Assembly: GCA_030248195.1 (NCBI GenBank)
Contig: JASAND010028127.1
Coordinates: forward strand, 1 to 64,000
DNA: 64,000 nt
Reading direction: 5' to 3'
Origin: Trissonchulus latispiculum
Lineage: Eukaryota > Nematoda > Enoplea > Enoplida > Ironidae
The translations under genes and the position numbers were made by a program. Below, piece after piece: positions 33,637 to 44,946 of the stretch. The notes beneath the pieces are model-generated. The model made no database searches, had not been told where the DNA came from, and was given only the letters and a program-made list of their open reading frames with translations. The number at the start of each line of letters is the position of its first letter. Positions within the stretch are counted from its first letter, which is position 1.

Positions 33637-34262
33637 TTCTCAAATTCACATTCGGCGGGCGCAGAGTTGGACATGGACACACTTTGTCTGACCGCGACCG
33701 CAGCCCTCAGGGTTATTTTGCGACCGCAAACTTTTGAATACAAACCCTGAATTCTATGCACAAATCCAGTTTTCAATTCACAATGTTTGTACACATCTCA
33801 CCGCAGTCGGTATTCCATTTAGAGCTTGTGCAGCTTAGATATACGTAATTCGACAGCGCAATTGAAATTAACAAACAGTTTGGTTTCGTTGCTGCATTTG
33901 GAGTGTTCGATCATGGAATTCTATGTGTAGGTGTATTTTCTTTCACTTTAGAGTTGAGGCTACGTCTACAAACCCATCGGCAGCTTACTACAAACACTGC
34001 TTAAGCGATGGTTTCCCTCCCTTCGAGTATTTTTAACCTTTAATACTCATCTAATCTTAGATAGATATGGTATTGATAAAAAAAGTGCAAATTTCAGCAA
34101 GCTTACGACAGGGTCGCGGAGTGCATAAACTTGAAAATTGAAAATGTTTCATATATTGCTGGTAGCTCATGAAAATTAACAAAAACCCATAAAATCAAGA
34201 AATTTGCAAAATTGTAATTAGACAAAAAGGTTAAACAAATTTAAAACCCGAAGCTACAGTAA

Positions 34263-34721
34263 GGACTGACAGTTTATGCTGCGTGTCCAACCATCGAAGA
34301 CGTTTTAGCAAAATAAAACAAAATAAACAGCAAATGTGCAGCTGATAATTCGCATGTATAATGAGGGGATTACATATTGTAAGAGAAAATTTGAAAACAA
34401 AACTTGGAAATTTTTACAACAAATTGGCCTAAATTACCACTATTTGATAGAAATTTTCGGTCATTGCGGTCAAGAAAATTTGACCACGAACCGAACTCTG
34501 GGCGGGCGACGTTGCAGATGTTTATAACGTTCATAGAGACACGTACCGTGTGTCCTCCTTTTCTTACGGTGACGAGACGAAACAGGAGCCACAAGGAAAA
34601 ATATATAGAATTCAAAAACAATAAAATAATAAAATAGTAAATTACATATTAATATAGGGAATTGACTGAATAGCATATGAAGTAACAGTTAAACAACCTA
34701 TGTTAGACCTTTTCCAGACCA
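34263..34721 (+). pseudogene. Decayed copia 3' end after unit 3
   Basis: Reads 'LTVYAACPTIEDVLAK' then stop. This resembles the end of copia RNase H (compare LTLTYCPTADIKADVLRKAL at 41660-41730). An AT-rich stretch follows that is homologous to 41141-41400, including 'ggtcattgcggtcaagaaaa' and 'gggcgggcgacgttg'. No intact gene. Confidence 0.55.
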
Positions 34722-35446
34722 GAATCCACGATACAGGCGGCTGGCTCATCGGTGGAGTGGAACCAGGTGTTTTAGAAATTTTATAAAACAAAAATAAAAA
34801 TATGAAAAACACGAATTACGTTTCGCCGCTGGTCGCCTCATGATGTAATGTTAACACATAAAAACATTGAACATAAAACATAAATAAAATGAGTGAATTA
34901 GGCAGAATATGAACATTAATTTTTGAGTATTTTTGATTTAATATCTATCCGAGTCCTTTGACTGTTGCAATTTAAACTTTGATTGAACCTTTCCTTTCCT
35001 TACCTTTCCTTGCCCAGACTTGATTTTTCGATGTATGTTAAATTTTATATCAATCGAAAGCTCTCATTGTCATGAACATGTTTTTTTCTTGGACCATTGC
35101 CCGCAAATGCAACAAATTCAAGTTATCGGTTGTTAAATGATTTTCGTGGTCAAGGCTTTCCTTTCGACGACGCACCAGCGACTATGTCAATTAGTTGAAG
35201 TTATGCTCCGTTTAATTGGCTGCGCCTGTAAATGATGAGGGCTGCGCATCGACAGAGGAACTGGAGTACGCAGAAATTAACGAATTTTATTTTAATTACA
35301 TTATTTTTGTTAAACTGAAAATTGCTGATCTAGGAACGTGAATTTATTCTACACTGGCATTCTTCCAATTTAGCAACCAGAGCACAAGCAACTGGGACAT
35401 TAAACCAGTTTTAATGCTCGGCCGGTTTGTGGCTGAGGCGGCAATT

Positions 35447-35554
35447 GGGCAAAACTGGTACCTTCCGGCCTGTTCCAGACGGTGTAGTAATGCAAACGGC
35501 CGGTCGAACAAGCCAACCGGCCGGTCAAAACAGGCCGGACGGAACCGGTTTTGC
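35447..35554. repeat. CCGG-rich foldback hairpin, unit 4
   Basis: Second copy of the hairpin at 12787-12894, with a few changes in the loop (for example 'cagacggtgtagtaatgc'). Confidence 0.6.
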
Positions 35555-35979
35555 CCTATTTTTGATGCATTTTACAGAAGTTTTCGCAGTGAATAATGCC
35601 TACATTTACATGGGGTTCTGTATAGCAAACTATATCATGATGGCCATGAGTGATGACCGGCCAACAACTCTACATTGAACTTAATTAGGCTTTTAATTCG
35701 AGCAAAAATTGTAGCGACTGTTTAGATGACGCTTTCGCGATAGCCCACATGCGGTTTTAACCACATGCTTTCAATGCTTGGCTTAAGCCTTTTTTCTACC
35801 CATGCTTTCCGAGCAGGCACAAATAGTTTTCCGCCAACTTCGTCGCTATAGGTAAACGGGGGCAGCCTGTGTTGCTAACAGACAACGCATGTTGTCTTGG
35901 GGGCGACCGAGGCTAAATTCAGTTAATCTGAATTTGACCAATAACCGCACGCCGGCTTGGCTTGGGGATCACGTTTTCT

Positions 35980-36025
35980 GGTAGACAATCCATGCGATGG
36001 CAACACGAAATGAGTATATATATAT

Positions 36026-36071
<46 letters not shown>

Positions 36072-36109
36072 ATATAAATATATGTATATATATGTATATA
36101 TATCTCAGC

Positions 36110-36141
<32 letters not shown>

Positions 36142-37380
36142 ATATGTATCACACATACACATACCCCTAAACATACATGGGCACCCCCATGACATCGTTC
36201 GTGACATCGTTCAGCATACACACATACACATACCCCACACATACATGGGGACCCTCATGACATCGTTCGTGACATAGTTCAGCATACACACATATATACA
36301 CACATATACATACATGGGTCCTCCATGACATCGTTCGTGACATCGTTCAACATACACACATACACATACCCCTACACACACATGGGTACCCCCATGACAT
36401 CGTTCGTGACATCGTTCTGCATACACACATACACATACCCCTACACACGCATGGGTACCCCCATGACATCGTTCGTGACATAGTTCAGCATACAAACATA
36501 CACATGGGTACCCCCATGACATCGTTCGTGACATCGTTCAGCATACACACATACACATACCCCTACACACACATGGGTAGCCCCATGACATCGTTCGCGA
36601 CATCGTTCGTGACATCGTTCAGCATACACACATACACATACCCCTACACACGCATGGGTAGCCCCATGACATCGTTCGTGACATCGTTCGTGACATCGTT
36701 CAGCATACACACATACACATACCCCTACACATACATGGCTACCCTCATGACATCGGTCGTGACATCGTTTAGCATACACACATACACATACCCACCCCTA
36801 CACACACATGGGTACTCCCATGACATCGTTCGTGACATCGTTCAGCATAAAAACATACACATATCCCTACACACACATGGGTACTCCCATGACATCGTTC
36901 GTGACATCGTTCACACAACACACATATATACACACATATACATACATGGGTCCTCCATGACATCGTTCGTGACATCGTTCGTGACATCGTTCACTTAACA
37001 CACATATATGCACATATACACACTAACACAAACAAACAAACAAAAAACAAACAAACACGTGACATCGTTCACACAACACACACACATATACACACATAAG
37101 GGTCACCCATGACATCGTTCGCTTAAGACAAATATATACACATATACACACAAACAAACAAACAAACAAACAAACAAACAAACACACACAAAACCTTCGA
37201 ATGTGAAAAACTGGGGGGGAGGAGAGTGAACGCATGCCACATGCTCTTCTAGCACACATCATGCTCATACACGCTACACATTAGGATGATACACCTGCCC
37301 CACTAATGTACATACCTTCTCACTCCAACTGACATCACCCACCTTCCTGCCATCGCATGCCATCGCACGGAAGGGTGACC
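35980..37380. mobile_element. TIR element carrying a minisatellite, inside the unit 4 tail module
   Basis: The tail module hairpin 'cacgttttctatccgtg' is interrupted after CGTTTTCT (35972-35979). 1401 bp later CGTTTTCT occurs again (37381-37388) and the module continues. This is an 8-bp target duplication. The ends are imperfect inverted repeats sharing TGCGATGGCA about 13 bases in. Inside are TA/CA microsatellites and about twelve tandem, variable units of roughly 60-75 bp with the core 'atgacatcgttcgtgacatc', followed by (CAAA)n. No transposase frame: open frames here are repeat translations. Confidence 0.8.
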
Positions 37381-38004
37381 CGTTTTCTATCCGTGATCTT
37401 CGCTGCTCCGCTTCTTGTCCGCCTTTGACAAATGGACTGCGGAGAGCAGCACCTTACAGGCCTACTACAGTGCCTAACCGGTGGTTGAGTCCGAACTAAA
37501 AAAAGAAAAGAATGCTTGGCTTAGAGACTGCATACGTTTCTAAATTTTTCGCAGATATGTTCATTCGTTCTGATGTTAGGCATATTCTGGCCAAATAGCA
37601 AGTTCAACTGGTATACTACGCTTCATCTTAATTGTTTTCTCTGCTGTCCACTTTACGTCCATTTGTCCATTCTCTCTCGTCCGCTGAGATTTCGACTGCC
37701 TGGCGCAAAAGCTACAGAGAAAGCTGAGAGAACTTGCTTCACTTGCAGAAGTTACTCCTAAAAGCCCCCCTACATTACGTTTTCCCTCAAAAGACAAACT
37801 TTTTCAAGTACAACAAGCTTATGTGAGCCATTATGCCGGTTAGGACTCAGATACAACTTGAAACCATGAAAATCGAACACATTTTTCAATTAAGTAATCC
37901 CTAGTCAAACGATTGCTACCTTGCTCTGATTTGTCTTAATAATTAAGTTTAGTAAGTTTCGGTCCCGACATAAGTTTGATTTTTAAGTGTAATTTCTAAG
38001 TTTA

Positions 38005-39321
38005 GGCCCGTATTCATAAAGCTCTGGTACCCATACCACTGGTATGCGTACCAGTGGTATGCATACCAGTGGTTAGAAAACCAATTGGTTAACTGACCGA
38101 ATTCACAAAGCGTTGGTTTTCTAACCACTGGTATGCATACCACTGGTACGCATACCAGTGGTTTGTTGGCATTCATTTTCCTGTTATGTTTTGATATACG
38201 AACGTACATAGTTGCGCTGTCTTCCTTTACGTGAATCACCAACTTTTAGTATTTTTTTGCAATTTCTTCTCAAATTTTGAATAATTTAATCTAAATTCTT
38301 TTTCGTCAACACAATTTGTTAATTTGTTATTAAGTTGTAATGATTTTATTTAGTCGGATTTAATGCTACATTAACATTGCTTTGATTTTGGATGAGGGGC
38401 TTGTTCCACAAAAATTTCAACTGCCTAAGCTAAAAATTCTGGCGGAAAGGTTGAGACATTTTCTGCAAAAGTAAAAGAACTGCTAAAAGATAAGAAACCG
38501 TGTGCACTTTTCAAAGGTTTGCAACAAAAATCTCCAATATTCAGACCGCATACCTCAGAGTTGGATGAATTTTTAAAGAAACGTATTAAATATGGTTGTT
38601 AAGATTTACTTTTATTTTATTTAGTTTAACTGCATATGTCTGCTAAGGCAGATCCCTTTAGTGTTGCTGAAACGAATGAACTTTTATCATTAATTAATGC
38701 CAGCAAAGAAGTTATTCTTTCTGACAGTACGAAAGCCGAAGCCGGGCAATAAAAACTTGTTGAACAGAACTGTAGGAAAAATTTCGACGGGTTTTTGAGC
38801 ATAACTGTTCGTCTAGCAACTCGGCCAACTTCCGTCGAATCTCTTCAGCACTATAAACCTCCAATGGGTTTTCCCTATTCCGAAAAATACGTTGCCGGCG
38901 CAAGGATCTAGTGGCTTGATAATCAAGTAATCTAATCATATGAGCCATTTGAATACCTATAACTTAAAATCCTGTATAGAGATGAACTGTTTAAATTTTT
39001 AATTGACCTTTTCCTTTTTTAGGAGACAGATTTTAAGCCCTTTATGGGTTTAAAATAATGTTTCCTTATTAGCTTTCAGACACTGCAAAAATAGTTCATC
39101 TCTATGCAATTTGTATAAGAGATAATTGTGCAGAAAACGTGCTTCCGACCAGCTAAAACGGTGGTTTGCAATATTAACCACTGGTATGGTACCACTGGTA
39201 TGGTACCAGTGGTTAAAACGTTTTATGAATTCGCTGTATAGTCGAGATACCACTGGTTAACCACTGGTATGCCTGAAAACATACCAGTGGTATGGGTACC
39301 AGAGCTTTATGAATACGGGCC
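38005..39321. mobile_element. PIF/Harbinger-like element remnant
   Basis: Inserted in unit 4 between 'tttctaagttta' and 'tagcctcc', which are adjacent in the other units (TA or TTA target). The ends are inverted: GGCCCGTATTCATAAAGC left, its complement right. Subterminal palindromic blocks of 'ataccactggtatg' are repeated on both sides. The minus strand at 38948-38712 reads LRRQRIFRNRENPLEVYSAEE, which resembles the N-terminus of Harbinger transposases. The plus strand near 38480-38600 reads a Lys-rich tail that could be the second (Myb-like) Harbinger protein. Both are fragments. Confidence 0.75.
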
Positions 39322-39785
39322 TAGCCTCCGACAGCCTGTAAGTTCTCAGTCGCCTTCTCCGTCCAACCTCTTCTGCTTGCATACATAGCTCGAATACAAG
39401 GAGTGAAACTAGTGAAACTAAGTTATTGACTTGTCGTTTTAAATACTTGCCGTCTTCTACATTTGCTTGTTTTTGCTTCTGCTAATAGAAGACAGATATC
39501 GACATTCAATATAAAGGTAAACAGAAGTAATATTCCCACGGATAATGCTTGTAGGTTAGGTGATGCTCTTAATTATCGCTAACTGCAACTGATAATAATA
39601 ACTGCTACTGGCATAGATTTTAAACGTAACTACAATTGACCGCATGCTCCTTACGGAAAGACAGCATAAACGGGTCCAGACGAGAGCCTAAAATGTTCAG
39701 TCAACATCAAAAATAACTACAATGATTTTATTGATGGAACTACAACTTTGACCATGTTGTTTCAACGTCATAACACTTAAACGTT

Positions 39786-40914
39786 TCAGGGGCAGAAGAC
39801 GACGTTGTATTGGGAGTTTTGGTTTCCGTTGCTGCGGCAAGTGTATGTAGACGCTTGATCGTCGTAGGCGTAGCTGTAGGCGTCGGGACAAATGGCTTTG
39901 ATCTGCCCAGCGTAATTGACAGGCCAATCCTTGAGTTGACAGGTTTCTGGTCGATCGTGTCGATTGGCACAACAGTAGATATCCTGATGAAATTTCTCAC
40001 AAGCACTTTGACAGGCAACCACTTGACCATTTTCACTGTACTTCAGTTGTTGAGGACATTGCCTGTTCAAATCCATTTTACATTGAGCCTTCTTGCAGTA
40101 GTACTGACCCGGTCCAGAAGTGAAAGTTCCAGGCTTCGGCTCCACAGAAACAGGCAAATTGTACCCATCAACCAAGCTGATAGTAGTCTTGGTTACCGTG
40201 GCCATCGAAGGTGAACTCAACCAGAGTATCCTTGTATGGTTGGTGCCCAAGGGATCTTCGACCCCAAAGTCGCCCCGACCAATGTGCAGGAACTGGGATA
40301 GTGACTCTGCCACCTCGATTAACGTTATATTGTTTACTGTTGGTAAACACGTGGACATTGTGAGGGCATCGGTTTTCTACGTGAAATGCATGACCTGCTA
40401 AAATATGAGAAGAACACTAGAATAGCTATTTGCCAAGAATATCTAACTTACTTACTTATTTTGAGAAAATATTAGACGGGTTATCTGTTTTATGCTAGTG
40501 CAGTTTGGTAAAGAGTACATAACTAACACAAACGTTATGGAAGCGCTTGCGATCAGGCCACGGTCGATATCATCTATACGGTGACGAATGTCCCACGCAA
40601 CTGACTACAATTCTGTACTCAACTGTTGTGTCAGATCACTCTCACAAGGACACGCTTGAAGCCGCTCTGAGTTATAATGGACTCTATTTAGTTATGTAGG
40701 TTAATGTTTCGTATTCAAGTTGCTATTTGTTATAATGAATAGTAAATAAAAAGCTAATAGTAAATTAAAACGACAATTAAATTTGGATAGATAAATCCCG
40801 TCATTTTAACATTGCACAATACAATCTGCTGTCATCTAGAGTACATTCAATCTCACCATATGCAGTGCTGATGCAGACAGCGAGGAGTACAACTGCACAA
40901 AGAAGGTTTGCCAT
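39786..40914 (-). pseudogene. Thaumatin-like protein copy 4, frameshifted
   Basis: Exons at 40857-40914 (signal peptide, residue 3 Asn) and 39786-40394. Splice sites match copy 3. Compared with copies 1-3, five bases are missing near 40181 ('gctgatagtagtc' instead of 'gctgatatcgtagtagtc'), so the frame breaks within the DYYDIS motif and the protein would stop three residues later. The downstream half, including CPDAYSYAYDD, is otherwise unchanged. AATAAA is at 39727-39732. Either a recent pseudogene or a sequencing error. Confidence 0.85.
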
Positions 40915-40962
40915 AACGTTACAAGGAACAAGCTGAGAATGAACAGAACTGGGACCTGAGCG

Positions 40963-40969
40963 TATTTAA
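40963..40969 (-). promoter_or_regulatory. TATA-like box of copy 4
   Basis: TTAAATA on the minus strand, about 49 bp upstream of the ATG at 40914. Retained despite the broken coding region. Confidence 0.3.
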
Positions 40970-41140
40970 GAAAATCGTGTTGGCGAAAAAGTAAGCGCAA
41001 TTCAATGCCAGATGCAGCTGAACAAACAGGTGTCATGAGACAAGAGCTGAGCAAAGCTGCAACTGAACGACTTGAATGATTTTCTTTGCATTTCTTAGCT
41101 CTCACTTCATGTGATTACTTTAGAGCCGTAGGAAGAGTGT

Positions 41141-41521
41141 TAATAAAACAATTAAACTTAATAAAACAAAATAAACAACAAATGTGAAGTTGATAATTCG
41201 TATAACAAGGGGGCTTACATATTGCAAAAGTAGAGAAAATTTGAAAAAACTTGGAAATTTTTACTACAAATTGGCCTAAATTACCGCGATTTGATAGAAA
41301 CTTGCGGTCATTGCGGTCAAGAAAACTTGACCACGACCGCGACCGCCCGCGGGTACCCGCGACCGCGTCCAACTCTGGGCGGGCGACGTTGAAGATGTAT
41401 TCAAGCTATGCAATTAGCTGGGTCCGTAAGACGCAGTCTACGGTAACTGTATGGTGATCAAATCTCGATACGCTTCAGTCACGTTTGTTTTTGTCAACAC
41501 CCAAGCAGAAAAAACTTAACT
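41141..41521. other. Junction sequence between unit 4 and copia end
   Basis: Homologous to 34310-34520 after unit 3, with an added GC-rich block 'gaccgcgaccgcccgcgg' at 41335-41352. No gene. Confidence 0.5.
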
Positions 41522-41785
41522 TTGAAACCTGGCACAAAGAAGTTACACTTTATGCAGCTGGGTGAGGGGAAATCTATACTTGGGCCAAAAGCCGCTGGTT
41601 CCCATTCTCGAACAAAGCACTTTGAAATCAAACAAAACATCTTGGTGAGTGAGAAAGTTATGGCTAAGGAGTTGACTCTAACTTATTGTCCAACTGCCGA
41701 CATAAAAGCCGATGTCCTAAGGAAGGCGCTTCTGAAAACAAAGTTTACTGACTTAAGAGTTGGAGTACAAGCTATAACGGACTAA
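41522..41785 (+). pseudogene. Ty1/copia RNase H C-terminal fragment
   Basis: Reads SRTKHFEIKQNILVSEKV and LTLTYCPTADIKADVLRKAL, the end of copia RNase H (normally ...SRTKHIDI...ADxLTKxL). It ends with stop TAA at 41783-41785. A purine-rich 'gtgggag' follows and then TGTGAAAAATATATA, which could be the start of the 3' LTR. It is probably the 3' end of the same copia family as the RT fragments in units 1-3. Confidence 0.75.
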
Positions 41786-41862
41786 GTGGGAGTGTGAAAA
41801 ATATATATAGTCGCGTCATATCTTGAATGAATATTGAAGAAATGTTTTATTTTGACTACGGG

Positions 41863-42045
41863 AATGATTAATAATTTCTTTAAAGAATAAAATGGTCGGA
41901 TTAAACGGATTAAAAATCAGCGGGATTAAGATGTTAACTGCTGTTTCTTTAATGCAGAATTAAATGGATTAAATAAAGTTAATCTTTAAAGAAACAGCGA
42001 TTAAGCAGGTCGGATTAAAATTAACTTCCATTAAATCCATCAACT
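41863..42045. repeat. GGATTAAA-rich dispersed repeat
   Basis: Multiple ggattaaa/tttaatcc words in both orientations and 'ctgtttctttaatgcag'. The same family is at 57298-57725. It is probably a MITE; ends not resolved here. Confidence 0.55.
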
Positions 42046-42124
42046 TTATACTAGATATACGAACGTACAGTGTATATTTTGGTAATTATCTATGTATTAG
42101 CATTGAGCTAACACTGAATAAAAA

Positions 42125-43060
42125 ATGTATTATATTTTGAATGAGAATAGCTTTGTCTTGTCTGCAGAATCTATCGAGTTCCTGCTTTCTGAGTACGTTT
42201 CAAAAATATTATTTAAGGAAGCGTAGTGAAATTTATTCTGTTAAAATTTCATGATTCATGTTTTAAATGTTTTAATTATCGAAATATTAGGGAATTGTCC
42301 AATTTCTTACCCTACCCTTTGTTAACAGTTTTCAAAGTGAGAAATGTTTCATATTTTGGAACGAGAATAGTTTTTGTCTTGTCTTCAGAATCTATCGAGT
42401 TCCTGCTTTCTGAGTATATACTTATCAAAAATATATAACTTAAGGAAACTGTGATGAAATTTATTAATTTCATTCTGTTAGAATTTCATGTTTCATGTTT
42501 TGAAATGTTTTAATTATCGAAATATTAGGGAATTGTCCAATTTCTTACCCTTTGTTAACAGTTTTCAAAATGAGAAATGTTTCATATTTTGGAACGAGAA
42601 TAGTTTTTGTCTTGTCTTCAGAATCTATCGAGTTCCTCCTTTCTGAGTATATACTTATCAAAAATATATAACTTAAGGAAACTGTGATATCAAAAATATA
42701 TAACTTAAGGAAACTGTGATGAAATTTATTAATTTCATTCTGTTAGAATTTCATGTTTCATGTTTTGAAATGTTTTAATTATCGAAATATTAGGGAATTG
42801 TCCAATTTCTTACCCTTTGTTAACAGTTTTCAAAATGAGAAATGTTTCATATTTTGGAACGAGAATAGTTTTTGTCTTGTCTTCAGACTCTATCGAGTTC
42901 CTCCTTTCTGAGTACTTATCAAAAATATATATAATTTAAGGAAACGGTGATAAAATTTATTAATTTCATTCTGTTAGAATTTCATGTTTCGTGTTTGAAA
43001 TGTTTTAATTATCGAAATATTAGAGAATTTTCGAATTTCTTACCCTTTGTTAACAGTTTT
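42125..43060. repeat. Four-copy minisatellite, period about 235-265 bp
   Basis: Each copy has 'ttttgtcttgtcttcagaat', 'atcgagttcctcctttctga', 'ttcatgttttgaaatg' and 'gaaatattagggaattg'. The third copy contains an internal 34-bp direct duplication of 'atcaaaaatatataacttaa...' at 42655-42720. There is no coding potential. The spacing suggests unequal exchange. Confidence 0.85.
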
Positions 43061-43738
43061 CGAAAGTAAATGTTCGTTATGAGCGAAATATAATTCTAAA
43101 TTAATTTGTAAGCGATATGTCATATATGTTTGTTCACCACACTAATGACACTTTATGAGGCGACTGGCGGCGAAACTATCTTTCACTTATTTTGTAGAAG
43201 ATTTTTCCAAAGCAACCGAAAGAACTTAGTTCTACACTTCTCCACTGATGAGCCGCAAGTGTTTGAACCAAGTCTGGCAGAGGTCGCATGCACGTGTACA
43301 TATGATAACTGGAAAATGTTGGAATTAGCACGAGAGCGTATTTTATTTATTTCTTTAATATTGGACGGGTTTCTGTTTTTGTCCACTTCATCTCAGAAAT
43401 AAATTCCGGAAAAGGAAAAATAGTGGTACGTAAACTAACTTGTTTCTATAATTATATACATGGTTAGAATGGTTTCCTAGCTGTCAGAAAATAACATAAC
43501 ACAACCTATGGAGCTTCTCCTAATATCCCCCAGCCCAAATAAGTTCAACGGCTCAGCCAGTTTTCTTAATACTTTGAGAAGGTAGGTTACTGGATGTCTC
43601 CTGTTTACAAAAACGTGAAAAAATTTAAATCTTAAAAATTCATCCAGTAACCTACCTTCAAAGTACAAAATTGGTCAAGTAAAACGTTATTTTGAATGGA
43701 GGGATATTGTGGAAAAGATCCCAACCTGTATTTGTAGT
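43061..43738. other. No supported gene; short open frame and hairpin
   Basis: An open frame 43145-43402 (plus, 85 codons from ATG) has no recognisable domain. At 43570-43665 an inverted repeat 'gaaggtaggttactggatg' with 'catccagtaacctaccttc' has a 44-base loop, a possible foldback. Confidence 0.4.
43570..43665. repeat. 19-bp perfect inverted repeat (hairpin)
   Basis: Arms 'gaaggtaggttactggatg' and its exact complement; flanking 'tactttga' and 'tcaaagta' extend the pairing with a 2-base bulge. Loop about 44 bases. Confidence 0.7.
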
Positions 43739-44751
43739 GCATACGCCACGGTTTTTTTGTGTCCAGGAGCGTGTCCAGACACAAATTTTCTTAGCTGGAC
43801 ACAAAAACCTTTAGCTGGACACAAGGTAGACACAGCTAAATTTTTCATAGAGAAGTGTCCAGAAAAAATTTCTGAGCATCCCAAATCTTTAAAAAAGCTC
43901 TAACTTTTCTGGGGGGCTGTCGCCCCCCCCCAGGGCCCAGACCCCCCGCTCTTATCCTTTCATTTTTCTCCTTTAGGCTTTGGCCACCTATCTTAACTTG
44001 GTTAATCGTTCCGCAACTATGTACCTACGTACTCTTATGCTTAACATTTCTACTTTTACTTATTTTATTTATATTTGTATTTAACTTAATTTAATAATTT
44101 ATTAGAAAATCCACCTCTAAGGCGAAGTTTCTTAATTAGCAAATCCGTGAAGTTAGTTCGATTTGGCAGTTGAAATTTCAAGGTAACTTTAGCCATTATT
44201 TGTGCAAAAATTAGCCAATATGAATTTCTTAGAAGGCTAGTTTTTAAAAAATTCTTCGGCTTCTGGGGGGCTCCGCTGAAAAACCTGCAACATTCCGCAC
44301 TTTTTTTTAAAAATTCCGCAACTTTTTTCGGAGCTCTGCGTAAAGTTCCGCAAAAATTTTTGACCTTGAGTAGAAATTTTCAGTTATCTCTGATAATAAA
44401 TACAAGTGTTTCAGGTACTTTTTGCAGAAAATTCCAAGAAATTTTCGCGCCTTCGGCGCGAATTTCTATATTCATATCTTTCAGTCCTATCCGAGATAGA
44501 ATACTTAGTGAAGGCTTATGAAATGAAAAGGGTGCCGAAATCAAAGTTTTTAGTGTTTCCATCAAGGATTTTCATCAGTTTTACAAAATTTTCTCAGCTT
44601 CTGGGGGGCTCCGCCCCCCCAGACCCCCCGCATCTCTGCGTTTAAATTTTATATTCTTGTCAAAATTCTTGTCCTGTGGCTTGCGACGTCAACAATAAAA
44701 GTGTGGCATCGGTGACCCTTGCAAATTGCTAGACAATTGCAAACAATAGAC

Positions 44752-44754
<3 letters not shown>

Positions 44755-44789
<35 letters not shown>

Positions 44790-44811
44790 GAAGAAGAAGA
44801 AGAAGAAGAAG
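44755..44811. repeat. (TA)n followed by (GAA)n
   Basis: About 32 bp of TA then 25 bp of GAA. It lies at the 3' side of the minus-strand LINE fragment, so it may be that element's simple-repeat tail. Confidence 0.8.
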
Positions 44812-44946
44812 TTTACTTCAGTATAGTGAGTAAACACAAAATCATAAAAATAGTAACAGAAAATCAAAAATAAGTATATAGTAAGGCAACTAATAACAGA
44901 AAAAAAAACCAAGCTTTATACTCATACGGAAGTAGGCAAGAGAGGA

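Larger units (their letters stand above)
29099..34262. repeat. Array unit 3
   Basis: Joins element A at 'actatatcatgatggcc', which is unit sequence (12967 onwards in unit 2). From there it follows the unit order: retroposon tail, gene, copia fragment, tail. It ends at 'cagtaa', the point where units 1 and 2 have the gypsy LTR. It has its own TTAA element insertion at 32415-33421. Confidence 0.9.
34722..41140. repeat. Array unit 4
   Basis: Starts 'ccagaatccacg' like unit 2 and contains head, hairpin, tail module, gene. It is interrupted by two private insertions (35980-37380 and 38005-39321). It stops about 226 bp upstream of the thaumatin-like ATG, where it jumps to the copia-tail sequence seen after unit 3. 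Compared with unit 3, roughly 3 kb (or about 2 kb without the TTAA element) is missing there. Confidence 0.9.
37381..41140. repeat. Array unit 4, continued after the insertion
   Basis: Second half of the tail module (37381-37506) and the remaining unit sequence. The stretch 37507-38004 matches 13440-13930 of unit 2. Confidence 0.85.

Noticed and set aside
35962..36998. Open frames of His/Thr/Tyr and Cys/His repeats in the minisatellite
   Set aside because: Translations of tandem repeats with no start context or domain; not genes. Repeat units vary in length and are not separated by unique spacers, so this is not a CRISPR array.
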